Of a DNA stretch of 64,000 bases, positions 25,964-34,211 are shown one piece after another. The translations under genes were made by a program, and so were the position numbers. Under the pieces are notes generated by a model. It saw only the letters and a program-made list of their open reading frames with translations. It made no database searches and was not told where the DNA came from. This DNA comes from WRGT01 sp942493035 (GTDB lineage Bacteria; Spirochaetota; UBA4802; UBA5550), in NCBI GenBank assembly GCA_942493035.1, contig OW818666.1, forward strand, positions 4,836,001 through 4,900,000, written 5' to 3'. Position 1 is the first letter of the stretch. Every line of letters starts with the position of its first letter.

Positions 25964-27187
25964 TCATTTTTTAATATCTACACAGAGTATTCTTTTCTTT
26001 CCCTCTCTGCTCTGATACTTTCTCGATATAGTTATGCAGAGATTCCCTGTGGCGGTGGAAATATAAGGCTCGGAGATAAATCTGTCATAGCCGTTAACAA
26101 GATTAAAATAATACTCCTTGTTGGACTGATCGCTGTAGATGTCATCGGGGTGAAAAATGCGGCTTTTACGGTAATTTTTAATGCTGATATTGACCACGGT
26201 TTCGCTTATCTGAATGCCGCATTCATCAAGTATGTATATGCATTCAATTCCATTTACTCCCACGGCAGTATCTATGAGTATCTGCTCCGGGAGGTATGTG
26301 TCGCTGGTTTTAAGGTTTTCAATTATTCTGTCAGTGAGAGCGCTGAATTCTTTCAGTTCGTTCTCCTGAATCTTAAGCCTGAGATTTCTGGTGTTTCTGA
26401 ACGATTCTGAAACTTCAGAAATCTTTTTAGAAATCGTTTCTGTGTTAAGTGTTTCAATTGGAAACGGTTTTGCCAGAAAAAATCCCTGGAGTATATCCGC
26501 ATTAAGTTCCAGCATTTTAAGAGCTTCACCCTCTGTCTCTATCCCTTCTGCAACGACGAGCGATCCTGTGTTATGCGATAATTTAATCAGGGAGCGCGCA
26601 ACCTCCTGTTTTAGAAAGTCAGAATCTACATCGCGGATTATTGATATATCGAGTTTGATAATATCAGGTTTGAGCTTGATAATTCTATCCCAGTTGGAAA
26701 ATCCAGCGCCGAAGTCGTCCATGGCAATCATGAATCCCTGTGACCTGTATTGATTAACAAAATCTACCAGTATATTTATATCTTCTACTTCAGATTCCAG
26801 TATCTCCATTATTATGCATGAAGGATCAATCCTGTATTTTTCAACACTTTTGAGGAAGTGTTTTGATCCTAGACCTGTGCGTATTGCGGAGCTGTCAATA
26901 TTGACGGAAAGAACAGCCTGTTTATTCTGAGCATGATAATTTTTAAAATTCTCCAGCGCTTTTTTCCTGAAGAGCCTGTCCAGCTCAAGAATGAGTCCGT
27001 ATTTTTCAGCCTCTTCAATTAGAATTCCGGGAGAGATAAGAGTCCCGTCGCTCTCCCTTACTCCGCGACTGAGAGCCTCAAAACCGATTATCTGTTTTCT
27101 TTTTATAGATATCAGAGGCTGATAGCATGTGGAAATTAACTCACTGCTGATTGTCTCTTCAATTGATATTTTTTTGTTATTGCTCAT
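25964..27187 (-). CDS. EAL-domain c-di-GMP phosphodiesterase with YkuI-like C-terminal domain
   Basis: A 407-residue soluble protein. The EAL domain (about 10-250) has all catalytic and metal-binding motifs: FEALSR, NIDSSA, MEILESE, DDFGAGFS, KLDISI, AEGIET and QGFFLAKP. It should therefore hydrolyse c-di-GMP to pGpG. After a helical linker, residues about 290-400 form a PAS/Cache-like domain (GIECIYILDECGIQISETV ... GNLCITISR) resembling the C-terminal domain of Bacillus YkuI. There is no membrane segment, so the sensed ligand would be cytoplasmic. GGTG lies before the ATG. Confidence 0.88.
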   Translation of the reverse strand: MSNNKKISIEETISSELISTCYQPLISIKRKQIIGFEALSRGVRESDGTLISPGILIEEAEKYGLILELDRLFRKKALENFKNYHAQNKQAVLSVNIDSSAIRTGLGSKHFLKSVEKYRIDPSCIIMEILESEVEDINILVDFVNQYRSQGFMIAMDDFGAGFSNWDRIIKLKPDIIKLDISIIRDVDSDFLKQEVARSLIKLSHNTGSLVVAEGIETEGEALKMLELNADILQGFFLAKPFPIETLNTETISKKISEVSESFRNTRNLRLKIQENELKEFSALTDRIIENLKTSDTYLPEQILIDTAVGVNGIECIYILDECGIQISETVVNISIKNYRKSRIFHPDDIYSDQSNKEYYFNLVNGYDRFISEPYISTATGNLCITISRKYQSREGKKRILCVDIKK

Positions 27188-27368
27188 AAAATCACCATTT
27201 AGTTTATATCTATATGGGCAGAGTAAAATTAACTTGTTTTTTTAAAAGCCCCATTAATTATTATATATCTAAAAGTATGAATAGTTTACATAAACTTAAA
27301 CTAATAAAGTCGAATTGTAGTTGTGAGCGGCATCACAGTCGCGGCAGATGATTAAACATATCCCGTAA

Positions 27369-27425
27369 TACCCTTCCCCATCTCATCATGGGGAAGGTGC
27401 CCGGCAGGGCGGATGGGGAGGGCCA
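27369..27425. repeat. Palindromic repeat in the nadE leader
   Basis: CCTTCCCC and GGGGAAGG flank a 10-base loop, followed by GCCCGGCAGGGC and GGATGGGGAGGG. The element at 40728-40774 has the same architecture (C-rich hairpin, GCCC.GCAGGG, G-rich end). Its edge lies just before the nadE ribosome-binding site. Confidence 0.6.
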
Positions 27426-27437
27426 GGAGGGAACACA

Positions 27438-29093
27438 ATGAAAATAGCAATTGCGCAAATCAATCCGATAATTGCAGATGTTGATGGAAACAGGAATAAG
27501 ATAATTTCATTTATAAAAGATGCTGACTCAAGAGGGGCAGATATTGTAATTTTTCCCGAGATGTCCACAATCGGATATCCTCCCATGGATCTTCTTGAGA
27601 GCAGTAAGCTGGTGGATGATAATCTCCGGTCAATGGAATCGATAAAAAAATACTCCAGTAATGTAAAGTGTGCCATTGTAGTCGGATTTGTCGATTATGA
27701 CAGAGAGAATGCCCCGATGCTCTTCAATTCGGCAGCTGTTATTCAGAATGGTGAAATAATTTTCAGGCAGGATAAAACGCTTCTCCCCGGTTATGATGTT
27801 TTCGATGAGTACAGATATTTTTCATCATCGCGAAAATCCTCTATTTTTGAATTTATGGGACAGAAAATCGGAATCACAATCTGCGAGGATATATGGTCTG
27901 CTCTTAATACCGATAACAGCAGATTTATGGAGCAGCGGAGGTATCATGCTGACCCGGTTAAGCTTCTTGTTGAAAAGGGTGCTAAGGTTATAATCAATAT
28001 CTCCGCATCACCATATATTAAGGGGAAGAGACAGGTGCGGATGGAGATGCTCTCCCGTCTCGCGGCAGCCGATTCGATCTCTGTAGTTTATGCAAATCAG
28101 GTGGGTGGTAACGACAGTCTGATTTTTGACGGCAACAGCTTCTGTATCAATCCGAAGGGCGAGATTTATTCTCATGCAAAAAGTTTTGAAGAGGATCTTC
28201 TTATATTTGAGCTTAATAAAGGGGATGCATTAAAGGTCGGGATTGATGATATTGAGGATATCCGGAAAGGACTCGCTTTAGGTGTAAAAGACTATATGCA
28301 CAAGTCCGGTTTTAAAAAGTGCATATTGGGATTAAGCGGCGGTATAGACTCTGCACTTACTGCTGCGATTGCATGTGATGCTCTGGGCCCGGAAAATGTT
28401 TCAGGAATTACAATGCCTTCAATATATTCGTCATCTGGTAGTGTTGATGATTCTTATAAACTGGCTGAAAATTTGAAGATTAAAATTGATACAATTTCTA
28501 TTAAAAAACTTTATGATCAGTTCAATTCCGATCTCTCCGATGTTTTCAGCGGTATGGCCGAAGATGTAACTGAAGAGAATATTCAGGCGAGAATACGCGG
28601 AACACTCCTCATGTCGGTAAGCAACAAAACAGGAGCACTGCTGTTAACCACAGGTAATAAGTCCGAGTTCGCAACCGGTTACTGTACCATGTACGGCGAT
28701 ATGTGCGGCGGACTTGCCGTAATCTCCGACCTGCCTAAAACTCTTGTCTACGAACTTTCAGAACATATAAACAGAAGAGCGGGGCGTGATATCATCCCCC
28801 GTGAAATTATAGATAAAGCTCCATCTGCTGAACTCCGCCCGGATCAGAAAGATCAGGACTCGTTACCTCCATACGATATACTTGACGGTATAATTGAACT
28901 CTACATAGAGCAGCGGATGTCTACCGATGAAATTGAAAAGCGGGGATACGAAAAAGAGACGATCGATTTTGTACTCCGTCTTATAAACTTAAACGAATAC
29001 AAAAGATTTCAGGCCGCACCGGGACTTAAGGTTACATCAAAAGCTTTCGGTATAGGGAGAAGAATCCCGCTGGTGAAGAGGTTTGTACCGTAG
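27438..29093 (+). CDS. nadE: Glutamine-dependent NAD synthetase
   Basis: A 551-residue two-domain enzyme converting nicotinate adenine dinucleotide to NAD. The N-terminal nitrilase-like glutaminase (about 1-240) has Glu in FPEMSTIGYPP, Lys in RQDKTLLPGY and Cys in ITICEDIW. The C-terminal synthetase has the ATP loop LGLSGGIDSALTAAI, TTGNKSEFATGYCTMYGDM and the family end motif. Length and domain order are those of bacterial glutamine-dependent NadE. RBS GGAGGG 7 bases upstream. Confidence 0.95.
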   Translation: MKIAIAQINPIIADVDGNRNKIISFIKDADSRGADIVIFPEMSTIGYPPMDLLESSKLVDDNLRSMESIKKYSSNVKCAIVVGFVDYDRENAPMLFNSAAVIQNGEIIFRQDKTLLPGYDVFDEYRYFSSSRKSSIFEFMGQKIGITICEDIWSALNTDNSRFMEQRRYHADPVKLLVEKGAKVIINISASPYIKGKRQVRMEMLSRLAAADSISVVYANQVGGNDSLIFDGNSFCINPKGEIYSHAKSFEEDLLIFELNKGDALKVGIDDIEDIRKGLALGVKDYMHKSGFKKCILGLSGGIDSALTAAIACDALGPENVSGITMPSIYSSSGSVDDSYKLAENLKIKIDTISIKKLYDQFNSDLSDVFSGMAEDVTEENIQARIRGTLLMSVSNKTGALLLTTGNKSEFATGYCTMYGDMCGGLAVISDLPKTLVYELSEHINRRAGRDIIPREIIDKAPSAELRPDQKDQDSLPPYDILDGIIELYIEQRMSTDEIEKRGYEKETIDFVLRLINLNEYKRFQAAPGLKVTSKAFGIGRRIPLVKRFVP

Positions 29094-29299
29094 GGTTATA
29101 TCTAAAAGTAAGTGGGTGTGGTGTTGAGAACTCGCCCGCCCCTATCCGCCGCTATGAGAAAGTCAAATTTAAGTGCTACCTTTTTTTAAATTTTTTTCTT
29201 TTAGCGTGCTCCTTTTTTTTAATAACCAGGCAGCCTGCAATTAAAACGCTTTATATGCCGCTATTCGTACTTGTGTACAGTTTATTTATTCTTTAGCTT

Positions 29300-29365
29300 T
29301 TAATGGTGCTGATAAACCCTGTGACGTCCTCAGAAGGGACAGCGGATAGGACATCATGCACCAAA
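29300..29365 (-). ncRNA. Candidate IS110 bridge/seek RNA stem-loop
   Basis: On the minus strand, downstream of the transposase stop, an outer stem (29358-29362 with 29305-29309, GGTGC/GCACC) encloses an 8-bp stem (29349-29356 with 29322-29329, TGATGTCC/GGACGTCA, one T-G pair). This carries a 19-base loop. The start of the loop reads CCTATCCGC with the stem edge, and the same 9 bases occur just outside the element at 29141-29149. This resembles the guide loop of IS110-family bridge RNAs; no comparative support was available. Confidence 0.4.
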
Positions 29366-29422
29366 TTGTTAAATAAAGCATTGTAATGTACAGCTCCTTG
29401 TTTGTTATAATATCCTTAAACA

Positions 29423-30496
29423 TCAATGAACTAAACCAACCGTATATGGTGTTCTATGAATTAACAGAGTCCGTAAACGAATAGCCAGTTTTCTTGCAAC
29501 TGCAACAATCGCTTTCTTTCTGCTTCCCGAACTGTTAACAACATTATTAAATATTTGCAGTAGTACCGGATCATATTTCAATGCTCGCCATGCGCACTCA
29601 ACAAGCCATGACCGTACTAATTTATTTCCCTGTTTTGTAATATGACCTTTCCGTTCCGTTTCACCTGATGAATATTCACTTGGGATCAATCCCAGAAAAC
29701 TTGAGAATTCAGCTTTATTGTGAAACCTGTCAAGACTTCCCCACTCCAGAACAAGTCTGATTGCTGTCAGAATACCGATACCAGGTGCGCTTTTTAGCAA
29801 GTCAACATCTTCTTTGTATGCTTCTGACTTTGCCAATATATGAATTTCTTTCAGCACCTGTTTCTGAAGTTCCCAGAGATGAAACAATTCATTGAACATA
29901 ATACTGAAGTCAAATTTCAGTGATAAAGAAATATCCATCTCGGGAATACGTTCGTATGCTTTTTTATAATGTGTTCGATACCAACTGCCTCCCTGAAACT
30001 GATTGTCTAAGCCGTGAAACTCCAATGCCCTTCGGATCCTGTTACATTCCCTTGTTATATCGCGTTGTAATTGCTCATATAAACGTGATATCTGGCGGTC
30101 TTCACGGCGCTTTCGATCTGGAACGTGGCAGATATGGTAATCGCCACTTTCTAGATTCTTTGCCAGCCTCCGGCAGTCTATACGGTCATTTTTCTGCCGT
30201 TGTGTTTTCTCTTGAGTTACAGTATGTGGAGGCGTAACAATACAATCATATCCGTCAGATTTCAACTGATCGTGTAATCCAAATCCCCTAAATCCGGCCT
30301 CATACATTACATGTATGAGGCAATCCGGAAATTTGTTGTTAAAATAGTTTTTAAGTACTTCATATTCAGCTGGCATACTCGCCTCATGAATTGTTACTTT
30401 TCCGCTTCGTACACATACTTTCCAAGTCTTTTTAGAATCTTCAAGACCAATAAAAATTTCCTTGTTTTTAACTATATAGTTCATTAAATTACTCAT
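29423..30496 (-). CDS. IS110-family transposase (DEDD recombinase)
   Basis: A 357-residue transposase. The N-terminal RuvC-like DEDD domain shows GLEDSKKTW, YEAGFRGFGL and KNDRIDCRRLAKNL. A coiled-coil middle follows, then the C-terminal Tnp20 domain with PGIGILTAIRLV and the catalytic-Ser region PSEYSSGETERKGHITKQGN. RBS AAAGGAGG 6-7 bases before the ATG. All expected residues are present, so it appears intact. It differs from many relatives in reading GLED rather than GLD at the first motif. Confidence 0.92.
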   Translation of the reverse strand: MSNLMNYIVKNKEIFIGLEDSKKTWKVCVRSGKVTIHEASMPAEYEVLKNYFNNKFPDCLIHVMYEAGFRGFGLHDQLKSDGYDCIVTPPHTVTQEKTQRQKNDRIDCRRLAKNLESGDYHICHVPDRKRREDRQISRLYEQLQRDITRECNRIRRALEFHGLDNQFQGGSWYRTHYKKAYERIPEMDISLSLKFDFSIMFNELFHLWELQKQVLKEIHILAKSEAYKEDVDLLKSAPGIGILTAIRLVLEWGSLDRFHNKAEFSSFLGLIPSEYSSGETERKGHITKQGNKLVRSWLVECAWRALKYDPVLLQIFNNVVNSSGSRKKAIVAVARKLAIRLRTLLIHRTPYTVGLVH

Positions 30497-30560
30497 AAGG
30501 CTACCTCCTTTGTTGATTTTTGTTTTACTTCTTTTGCACTTCTAAGGTAGCCTTCTTTTT

Positions 30561-30733
30561 TAGATTTTCAAATAAATTAACCTCTCTGTTCTAGCATAGT
30601 AAACCCTATCGGGCACCTTTCGTCGAGCGCATTTTCGGCGTCCTGCCGGCACTCGACACTAGAACATCCTGTTCGTCGCCCATGGTGAGATGGTGAAAGG
30701 GATGCTCGGAATATTTAGTATTTCTCTCCACCC
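30561..30733. other. Repeat-like DNA between the two insertion sequences
   Basis: No gene. It contains CGCATTTTCGGCGTCCTGCC, GGCACTCGACA and GAACATCCTGTTCGTC. A related motif is inside the 161-bp insertion at 61315-61475. Farther right, TCTCCACCCTTTTACC continues across the IS4 element into GGGGGGAGATGTCGC, that is, an interrupted palindromic element. Confidence 0.5.
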
Positions 30734-30742
30734 TTTTACCAG
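30734..30742. repeat. Target-site duplication of IS4-type element, left
   Basis: TTTTACCAG directly precedes the left terminal inverted repeat and is repeated at 32246-32254. Nine bases is the usual IS4/IS50 duplication length. Confidence 0.95.
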
Positions 30743-30751
30743 CTAATCATT

Positions 30752-30785
30752 ACCCACATCTCTAAGTTTTTTAGAGATGTGGGTA
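30752..30785. promoter_or_regulatory. Hairpin at left end of IS4-type element
   Basis: A perfect 14-bp stem around a 6-base loop, starting inside the terminal repeat. Many insertion sequences place such a structure here to limit transposase translation from outside transcripts. Confidence 0.6.
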
Positions 30786-30853
30786 AAAAAGTTATATTAA
30801 TTTAAATATCTGTGCTAATTTATGGTTGGATTAATCTTCAGGAAGAATAATCC

Positions 30854-32245
30854 ATGAATAAAAAATTAAATCTGTCGGATGAAATTAGAAATAATACAAT
30901 CAATGATAAGAGGATAAGAAGTCGATTGGCAAAAACTATTGATCAATTATCGCAATATCCCAATCATTCGATTCCTCAAGCATGCAAAAAACCGTCAGAA
31001 ATAAAAGGGGCATATCGATTGTTAGACAATAAAAAAGTTACTCCCGAAGGAATATTGTCCGGACATAAAGAAGCAACCAGAGTAAGAATGGCTGAACATA
31101 AAATTGTATTACTTGTACAGGATACAACTGATTTCAATTACACCAGACCTTCTGCTATAAAAGGAATGGGGGATCATGCGGCATCTCCTAATAGTAAAGG
31201 TTTATTACTCCATAGCACTCTTGCTGTAACACCGGAAGGTGTACCTCTGGGTTTATTATTTCAAAAGTATTGGACACGAGATCCAGAAGAAAAAGGAAAA
31301 AAGAATAAAAGGAAAGAGCTTCCCGTTGAAGAGAAGGAAAGTTTTCGCTGGATAGAAGCCATGGAAGAAAGCACTTCCGATATTCCGGATGGTGTAATAA
31401 CAGTAACTGTAGCAGATCGCGAAGCAGATTTTTTTGATTTATTTAGAAGAAGCAAAGAGCTCAAACAAGATATACTGATAAGAGCTATCGGCAATCGGAA
31501 AGTCAATAGTGAAGAAAATTCTTTGATTAAAACAATTGAAGCAGCAGAAATTGCCGGAAAAATCAAGGTTTTCATACCAAGGGATGCAAATTCTAAATTG
31601 CCGGAGAGAGAAGTGGAGTTGGAAATTAAATTCCGCACACTCCAGTTAAAGCCGACATATTATTCAACAGATTCAAAAAACTCACAGTTCATAGAACTTG
31701 ACGCTTTATATGCCAGGGAGATAAATCCAGCACTGGATGAAAAACCAATAGAATGGTTATTGCTCTCATCAATACCAATTTTGACCATTGAAGATGCGGT
31801 AGAAAGACTCGGCTGGTATAGACAGAGATGGAAGATTGAAAGATTTCATTTTACTCTCAAGAGCGGATGCAAAGTTGAAGAGCTGCAACTTGAAACTATA
31901 GAGCGTATTGAAAACGCACTTTCTCTATATTCGATTGTTTCATGGAAATTATTATGGCTGGTCTATGAGAGCAGAATCAAACCTGATGAATCTTGTGAGA
32001 TTGTATTAGAAGAATACGAATGGCATGCATTATATTGTATGGTAAAACAGAAAAAAGATTTTCCAAAGAAGCCTCCAACTCTAAAAGAAGCATCAATGAT
32101 GATAGCAAGATTAGGTGGTTTCATGTGTCGCAAGGGTGATGGTGATCCTGGTGTTAAGGTCATGTGGCGTGGGCTTCAGCGTTTGAATGATGTATCTTCT
32201 GTATGGTCTATTATAACTCATACAGAAGATGTGGGTAATGATTAG
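30854..32245 (+). CDS. IS4-family (Tn5-like) transposase
   Basis: A 463-residue DDE transposase. The first Asp is in VLLVQDTTDFNY, the second in VADREADFFDL, and the C1 YREK-like signature is YRQRWKIERFHFTLKSGCK with the catalytic Glu. This is the Tn5/IS50 subgroup arrangement. The N-terminal DNA-binding region has NKKVTPEGILSGHKEATR. GGAAG lies before the ATG. The last codons (EDVGND) are encoded by the terminal inverted repeat. The frame is complete, so the element is potentially active. Confidence 0.95.
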   Translation: MNKKLNLSDEIRNNTINDKRIRSRLAKTIDQLSQYPNHSIPQACKKPSEIKGAYRLLDNKKVTPEGILSGHKEATRVRMAEHKIVLLVQDTTDFNYTRPSAIKGMGDHAASPNSKGLLLHSTLAVTPEGVPLGLLFQKYWTRDPEEKGKKNKRKELPVEEKESFRWIEAMEESTSDIPDGVITVTVADREADFFDLFRRSKELKQDILIRAIGNRKVNSEENSLIKTIEAAEIAGKIKVFIPRDANSKLPEREVELEIKFRTLQLKPTYYSTDSKNSQFIELDALYAREINPALDEKPIEWLLLSSIPILTIEDAVERLGWYRQRWKIERFHFTLKSGCKVEELQLETIERIENALSLYSIVSWKLLWLVYESRIKPDESCEIVLEEYEWHALYCMVKQKKDFPKKPPTLKEASMMIARLGGFMCRKGDGDPGVKVMWRGLQRLNDVSSVWSIITHTEDVGND

Positions 32246-32254
32246 TTTTACCAG
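32246..32254. repeat. Target-site duplication of IS4-type element, right
   Basis: TTTTACCAG, identical to 30734-30742. It continues into GGGGGAGATGTCGC-AT-CGCGACAG, half of a palindromic repeat that the element split. Confidence 0.95.
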
Positions 32255-32315
32255 GGGGGAGATGTCGCATCGCGACAGAGGGGCGTTTCATAGCGGATCG
32301 GAGCTTGTATATAAT

Positions 32316-32978
32316 TTAAAAAAGCTGAAAGTACTCCATCACCTGTTTAAAATTCTTCTGAACATTTTCTTTCCCTGCAACTATCTCCATGTGTCCCGGA
32401 AGAAGATATTCTATATCGAGTTCTGATATTCTCATTATACTCTCTTTGAGCTGTGCGGCATTTCCGCCGGGGAAGTCTACTCTGCCGAAACTGTTGTTGA
32501 ATATGAGATCGCCGCAGATTAGTGTTTTCTTCTCTCTCCAGTATATACATACAGATGCAGGGGAATGCCCCGGAGTTTTGTATACTTCAAGTTCAACATC
32601 TCCAATCTTCAGATATCCCTCTTCAAGCTCTATGTCGAATTTTACTTCAGGGAACTGCATACCCATCATCTGGAAGAATAGAGGCCCCTGCTCATTTAAA
32701 AATTTAATTTCATCCTTATGCATTCCTGCCGGGATGTCGTATTTTGTAAAATTTACAGTCCCTTCGAAATGGTCGGGGTGACTGTGGGTGTTTAAGACGA
32801 AACTTATTTTTTCAATATCTATTCCGTCACTTTCCATCTGCTTGAGGAGTGTGTCTGTATAGTTTTTAAGACCCGGATCGAAGAGAATATTAAGCGGTTC
32901 TCCAAAGTAGAAGCTGTTGCAGTTATTTTCAAAAACGCCCTTCCATATATATGAGTAAACTTCATCTGTTACTTTCAT
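32316..32978 (-). CDS. Metallo-beta-lactamase-fold hydrolase
   Basis: A 220-residue glyoxalase-II-like protein. Metal ligands: H-x-H-x-D-H as NTHSHPDHFEG, His in TPGHSPASVCIYW, Asp in ICGDLIFNNSFGR, and a final His in LLPGHMEIV. All positions for a dinuclear centre are present. The loop LIFNNSFGRVDFPGG is typical of the glyoxalase II / persulfide dioxygenase-like branch. Substrate unknown. AGAGGT lies before the ATG. The gene sits immediately beside the IS4-type insertion but is undamaged. Confidence 0.85.
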   Translation of the reverse strand: MKVTDEVYSYIWKGVFENNCNSFYFGEPLNILFDPGLKNYTDTLLKQMESDGIDIEKISFVLNTHSHPDHFEGTVNFTKYDIPAGMHKDEIKFLNEQGPLFFQMMGMQFPEVKFDIELEEGYLKIGDVELEVYKTPGHSPASVCIYWREKKTLICGDLIFNNSFGRVDFPGGNAAQLKESIMRISELDIEYLLPGHMEIVAGKENVQKNFKQVMEYFQLF

Positions 32979-33170
32979 TTTAATACCTCTATGTTCGATT
33001 GCTTAAATTACCACTGCAATTTAAAATATATTTAAGTTATTTTCATACATGATTTAGACTGCAGAATATTTGTCAAAATATTTTTCAGGAATAAAACTGT
33101 TTAGAGGTTGTCTGATACAGCAGGAAAGTGAATTTAGATTTCCCTCCGGTGAAGGAGGGAAATCAGATTA

Positions 33171-33707
33171 TTATTTAGTCAGGCTGCTTACAAGGCCAAC
33201 TATCGCATCGATATCGGCCTGATTAGGCTTGTGGTTCTTGTCGAAAGCTTTGAAGTATTTAATTTTTTTATCTTTTCCTACAACAATAAAAACAGATTTG
33301 TTATTACAGTCGCCAATTCCCCAGGAGTTTGGAAAAGTGCGGTCTACATCAGTAAGAACTGTAACCTTATATTTTTCGATTTTTCTTCTTACCATCAAAC
33401 GGATAACTGAATCAGGAGCGAATGAATCTTTAAGATTGGCTATTCCTATTCCTCTCTGTTTAGATTCAGGAAAATTTTTAGCTTTCAATGCGTCTGATAT
33501 AGGATCACTGAAGTCAGCTGCTTCCTTGTCTCCATAAACGATTGTGATAACTTTAGAACCAAAATCAGGAATAGTTGCAGGCTGATTATTTGCGTCCTTG
33601 ATGTTAACATTAGATACATCCTGACCTACTGATAAAGCATTTACTGCTATAAAACCGGCTAGTGTAATAAATAAAGATCCCAGTACTACAATAAGATTGC
33701 GTTTCAT
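33171..33707 (-). CDS. Secreted thioredoxin-fold protein (YtfJ-like)
   Basis: A 178-residue protein with an N-terminal hydrophobic signal ending near VNALS. The rest follows a thioredoxin-like/YtfJ pattern: IPDFGSKVITIVYGDKEAAD, VTVLTDVDRTFPNSWGIG and VFIVVGKDKKIKYFKAF. The usual CxxC is absent and only one Cys is visible (in GIGDCNNK), so classical disulfide chemistry is unlikely. Probably periplasmic. RBS GGAAGGAG 5-6 bases upstream. A role in redox or peroxide sensing is only a guess. Confidence 0.7.
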   Translation of the reverse strand: MKRNLIVVLGSLFITLAGFIAVNALSVGQDVSNVNIKDANNQPATIPDFGSKVITIVYGDKEAADFSDPISDALKAKNFPESKQRGIGIANLKDSFAPDSVIRLMVRRKIEKYKVTVLTDVDRTFPNSWGIGDCNNKSVFIVVGKDKKIKYFKAFDKNHKPNQADIDAIVGLVSSLTK

Positions 33708-34211
33708 AAAAACTCCTTCCTTTATTTTTTAATAACTTGAATTTTGAATATTTTTTTCATGCAGGATATTTTTTGTCAAGAAGGAAGTTTTGCATTGGAA
33801 TTATGATTCAGAACATTAAAAAACACGTTATTTAAGCTGCCTGGCATGTTGAGCAGGTTAGAACTGAACATAATTATAGATTTTGCCTCTCGGCATTAAA
33901 AGTACATAAGATATTTTTCTGAATTTATACAAATTCTTGACAGAATACAGTATTTTATACTTTTATATATTAAATTATAATTAATACTTTAGAATCAGCA
34001 GTAATTTCTGAACTTTTTTGTAAAAAACTCTATTATTCCCGCCGTAAAAGGCGTAAGGGATATATAATCTTCACTTTTTACATTGAAATATATGTTAAGG
34101 AATTAACACTGCGTTAGAATTATTTTTTGAGTAAAATGAATATATGTCTATTTTCTAATCGGCAGCATATATCCGGTAATAAAAATCTGATCAGTCATAT
34201 GGAGAGTCAAG
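33708..34211. other. Intergenic region ahead of the glycosyltransferase
   Basis: About 500 bases without a gene. A degenerate family-2 core lies at 34034-34062 (TTATTCCCGCCG, AAAAGGCG, AAGGGATATATAA). A TTGACA is present at 33937, but no -10 stands at standard spacing. Nothing else is supportable. Confidence 0.45.

Larger units (their letters stand above)
29168..30560 (-). mobile_element. IS110-family insertion sequence, IS1111-like layout (approximate ends)
   Basis: The transposase has about 65 bases on its upstream side and about 250 non-coding bases downstream. Short subterminal inverted repeats are visible: GTGCTACCTTT at 29173-29183 and AAGGTAGCC at 30544-30552. A second GGCTACC (30499-30505) pairs with the upstream repeat to form a hairpin in the transposase leader. 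Exact ends cannot be placed, since IS110 elements lack clear target duplications. The 3' non-coding part is where IS1111-type elements encode their seek/bridge RNA. Confidence 0.65.
30743..32245 (+). mobile_element. IS4-family (IS50/Tn5-like) insertion sequence, 1503 bp, complete
   Basis: Perfect 19-bp terminal inverted repeats, CTAATCATTACCCACATCT at 30743-30761 and its complement at 32227-32245, are flanked by 9-bp duplications TTTTACCAG. The single transposase gene fills the element and its stop codon is the last three bases of the right repeat. A 14-bp-stem hairpin at 30752-30785 reuses the left repeat (ACCCACATCTCTAA pairs with TTAGAGATGTGGGT) and should hide the transposase start from read-through transcripts. 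Intact ends and duplications suggest recent insertion. Confidence 0.95.

Noticed and set aside
29920..30237. 105-codon frame opposite the IS110 transposase
   Set aside because: Shadow of the transposase frame.
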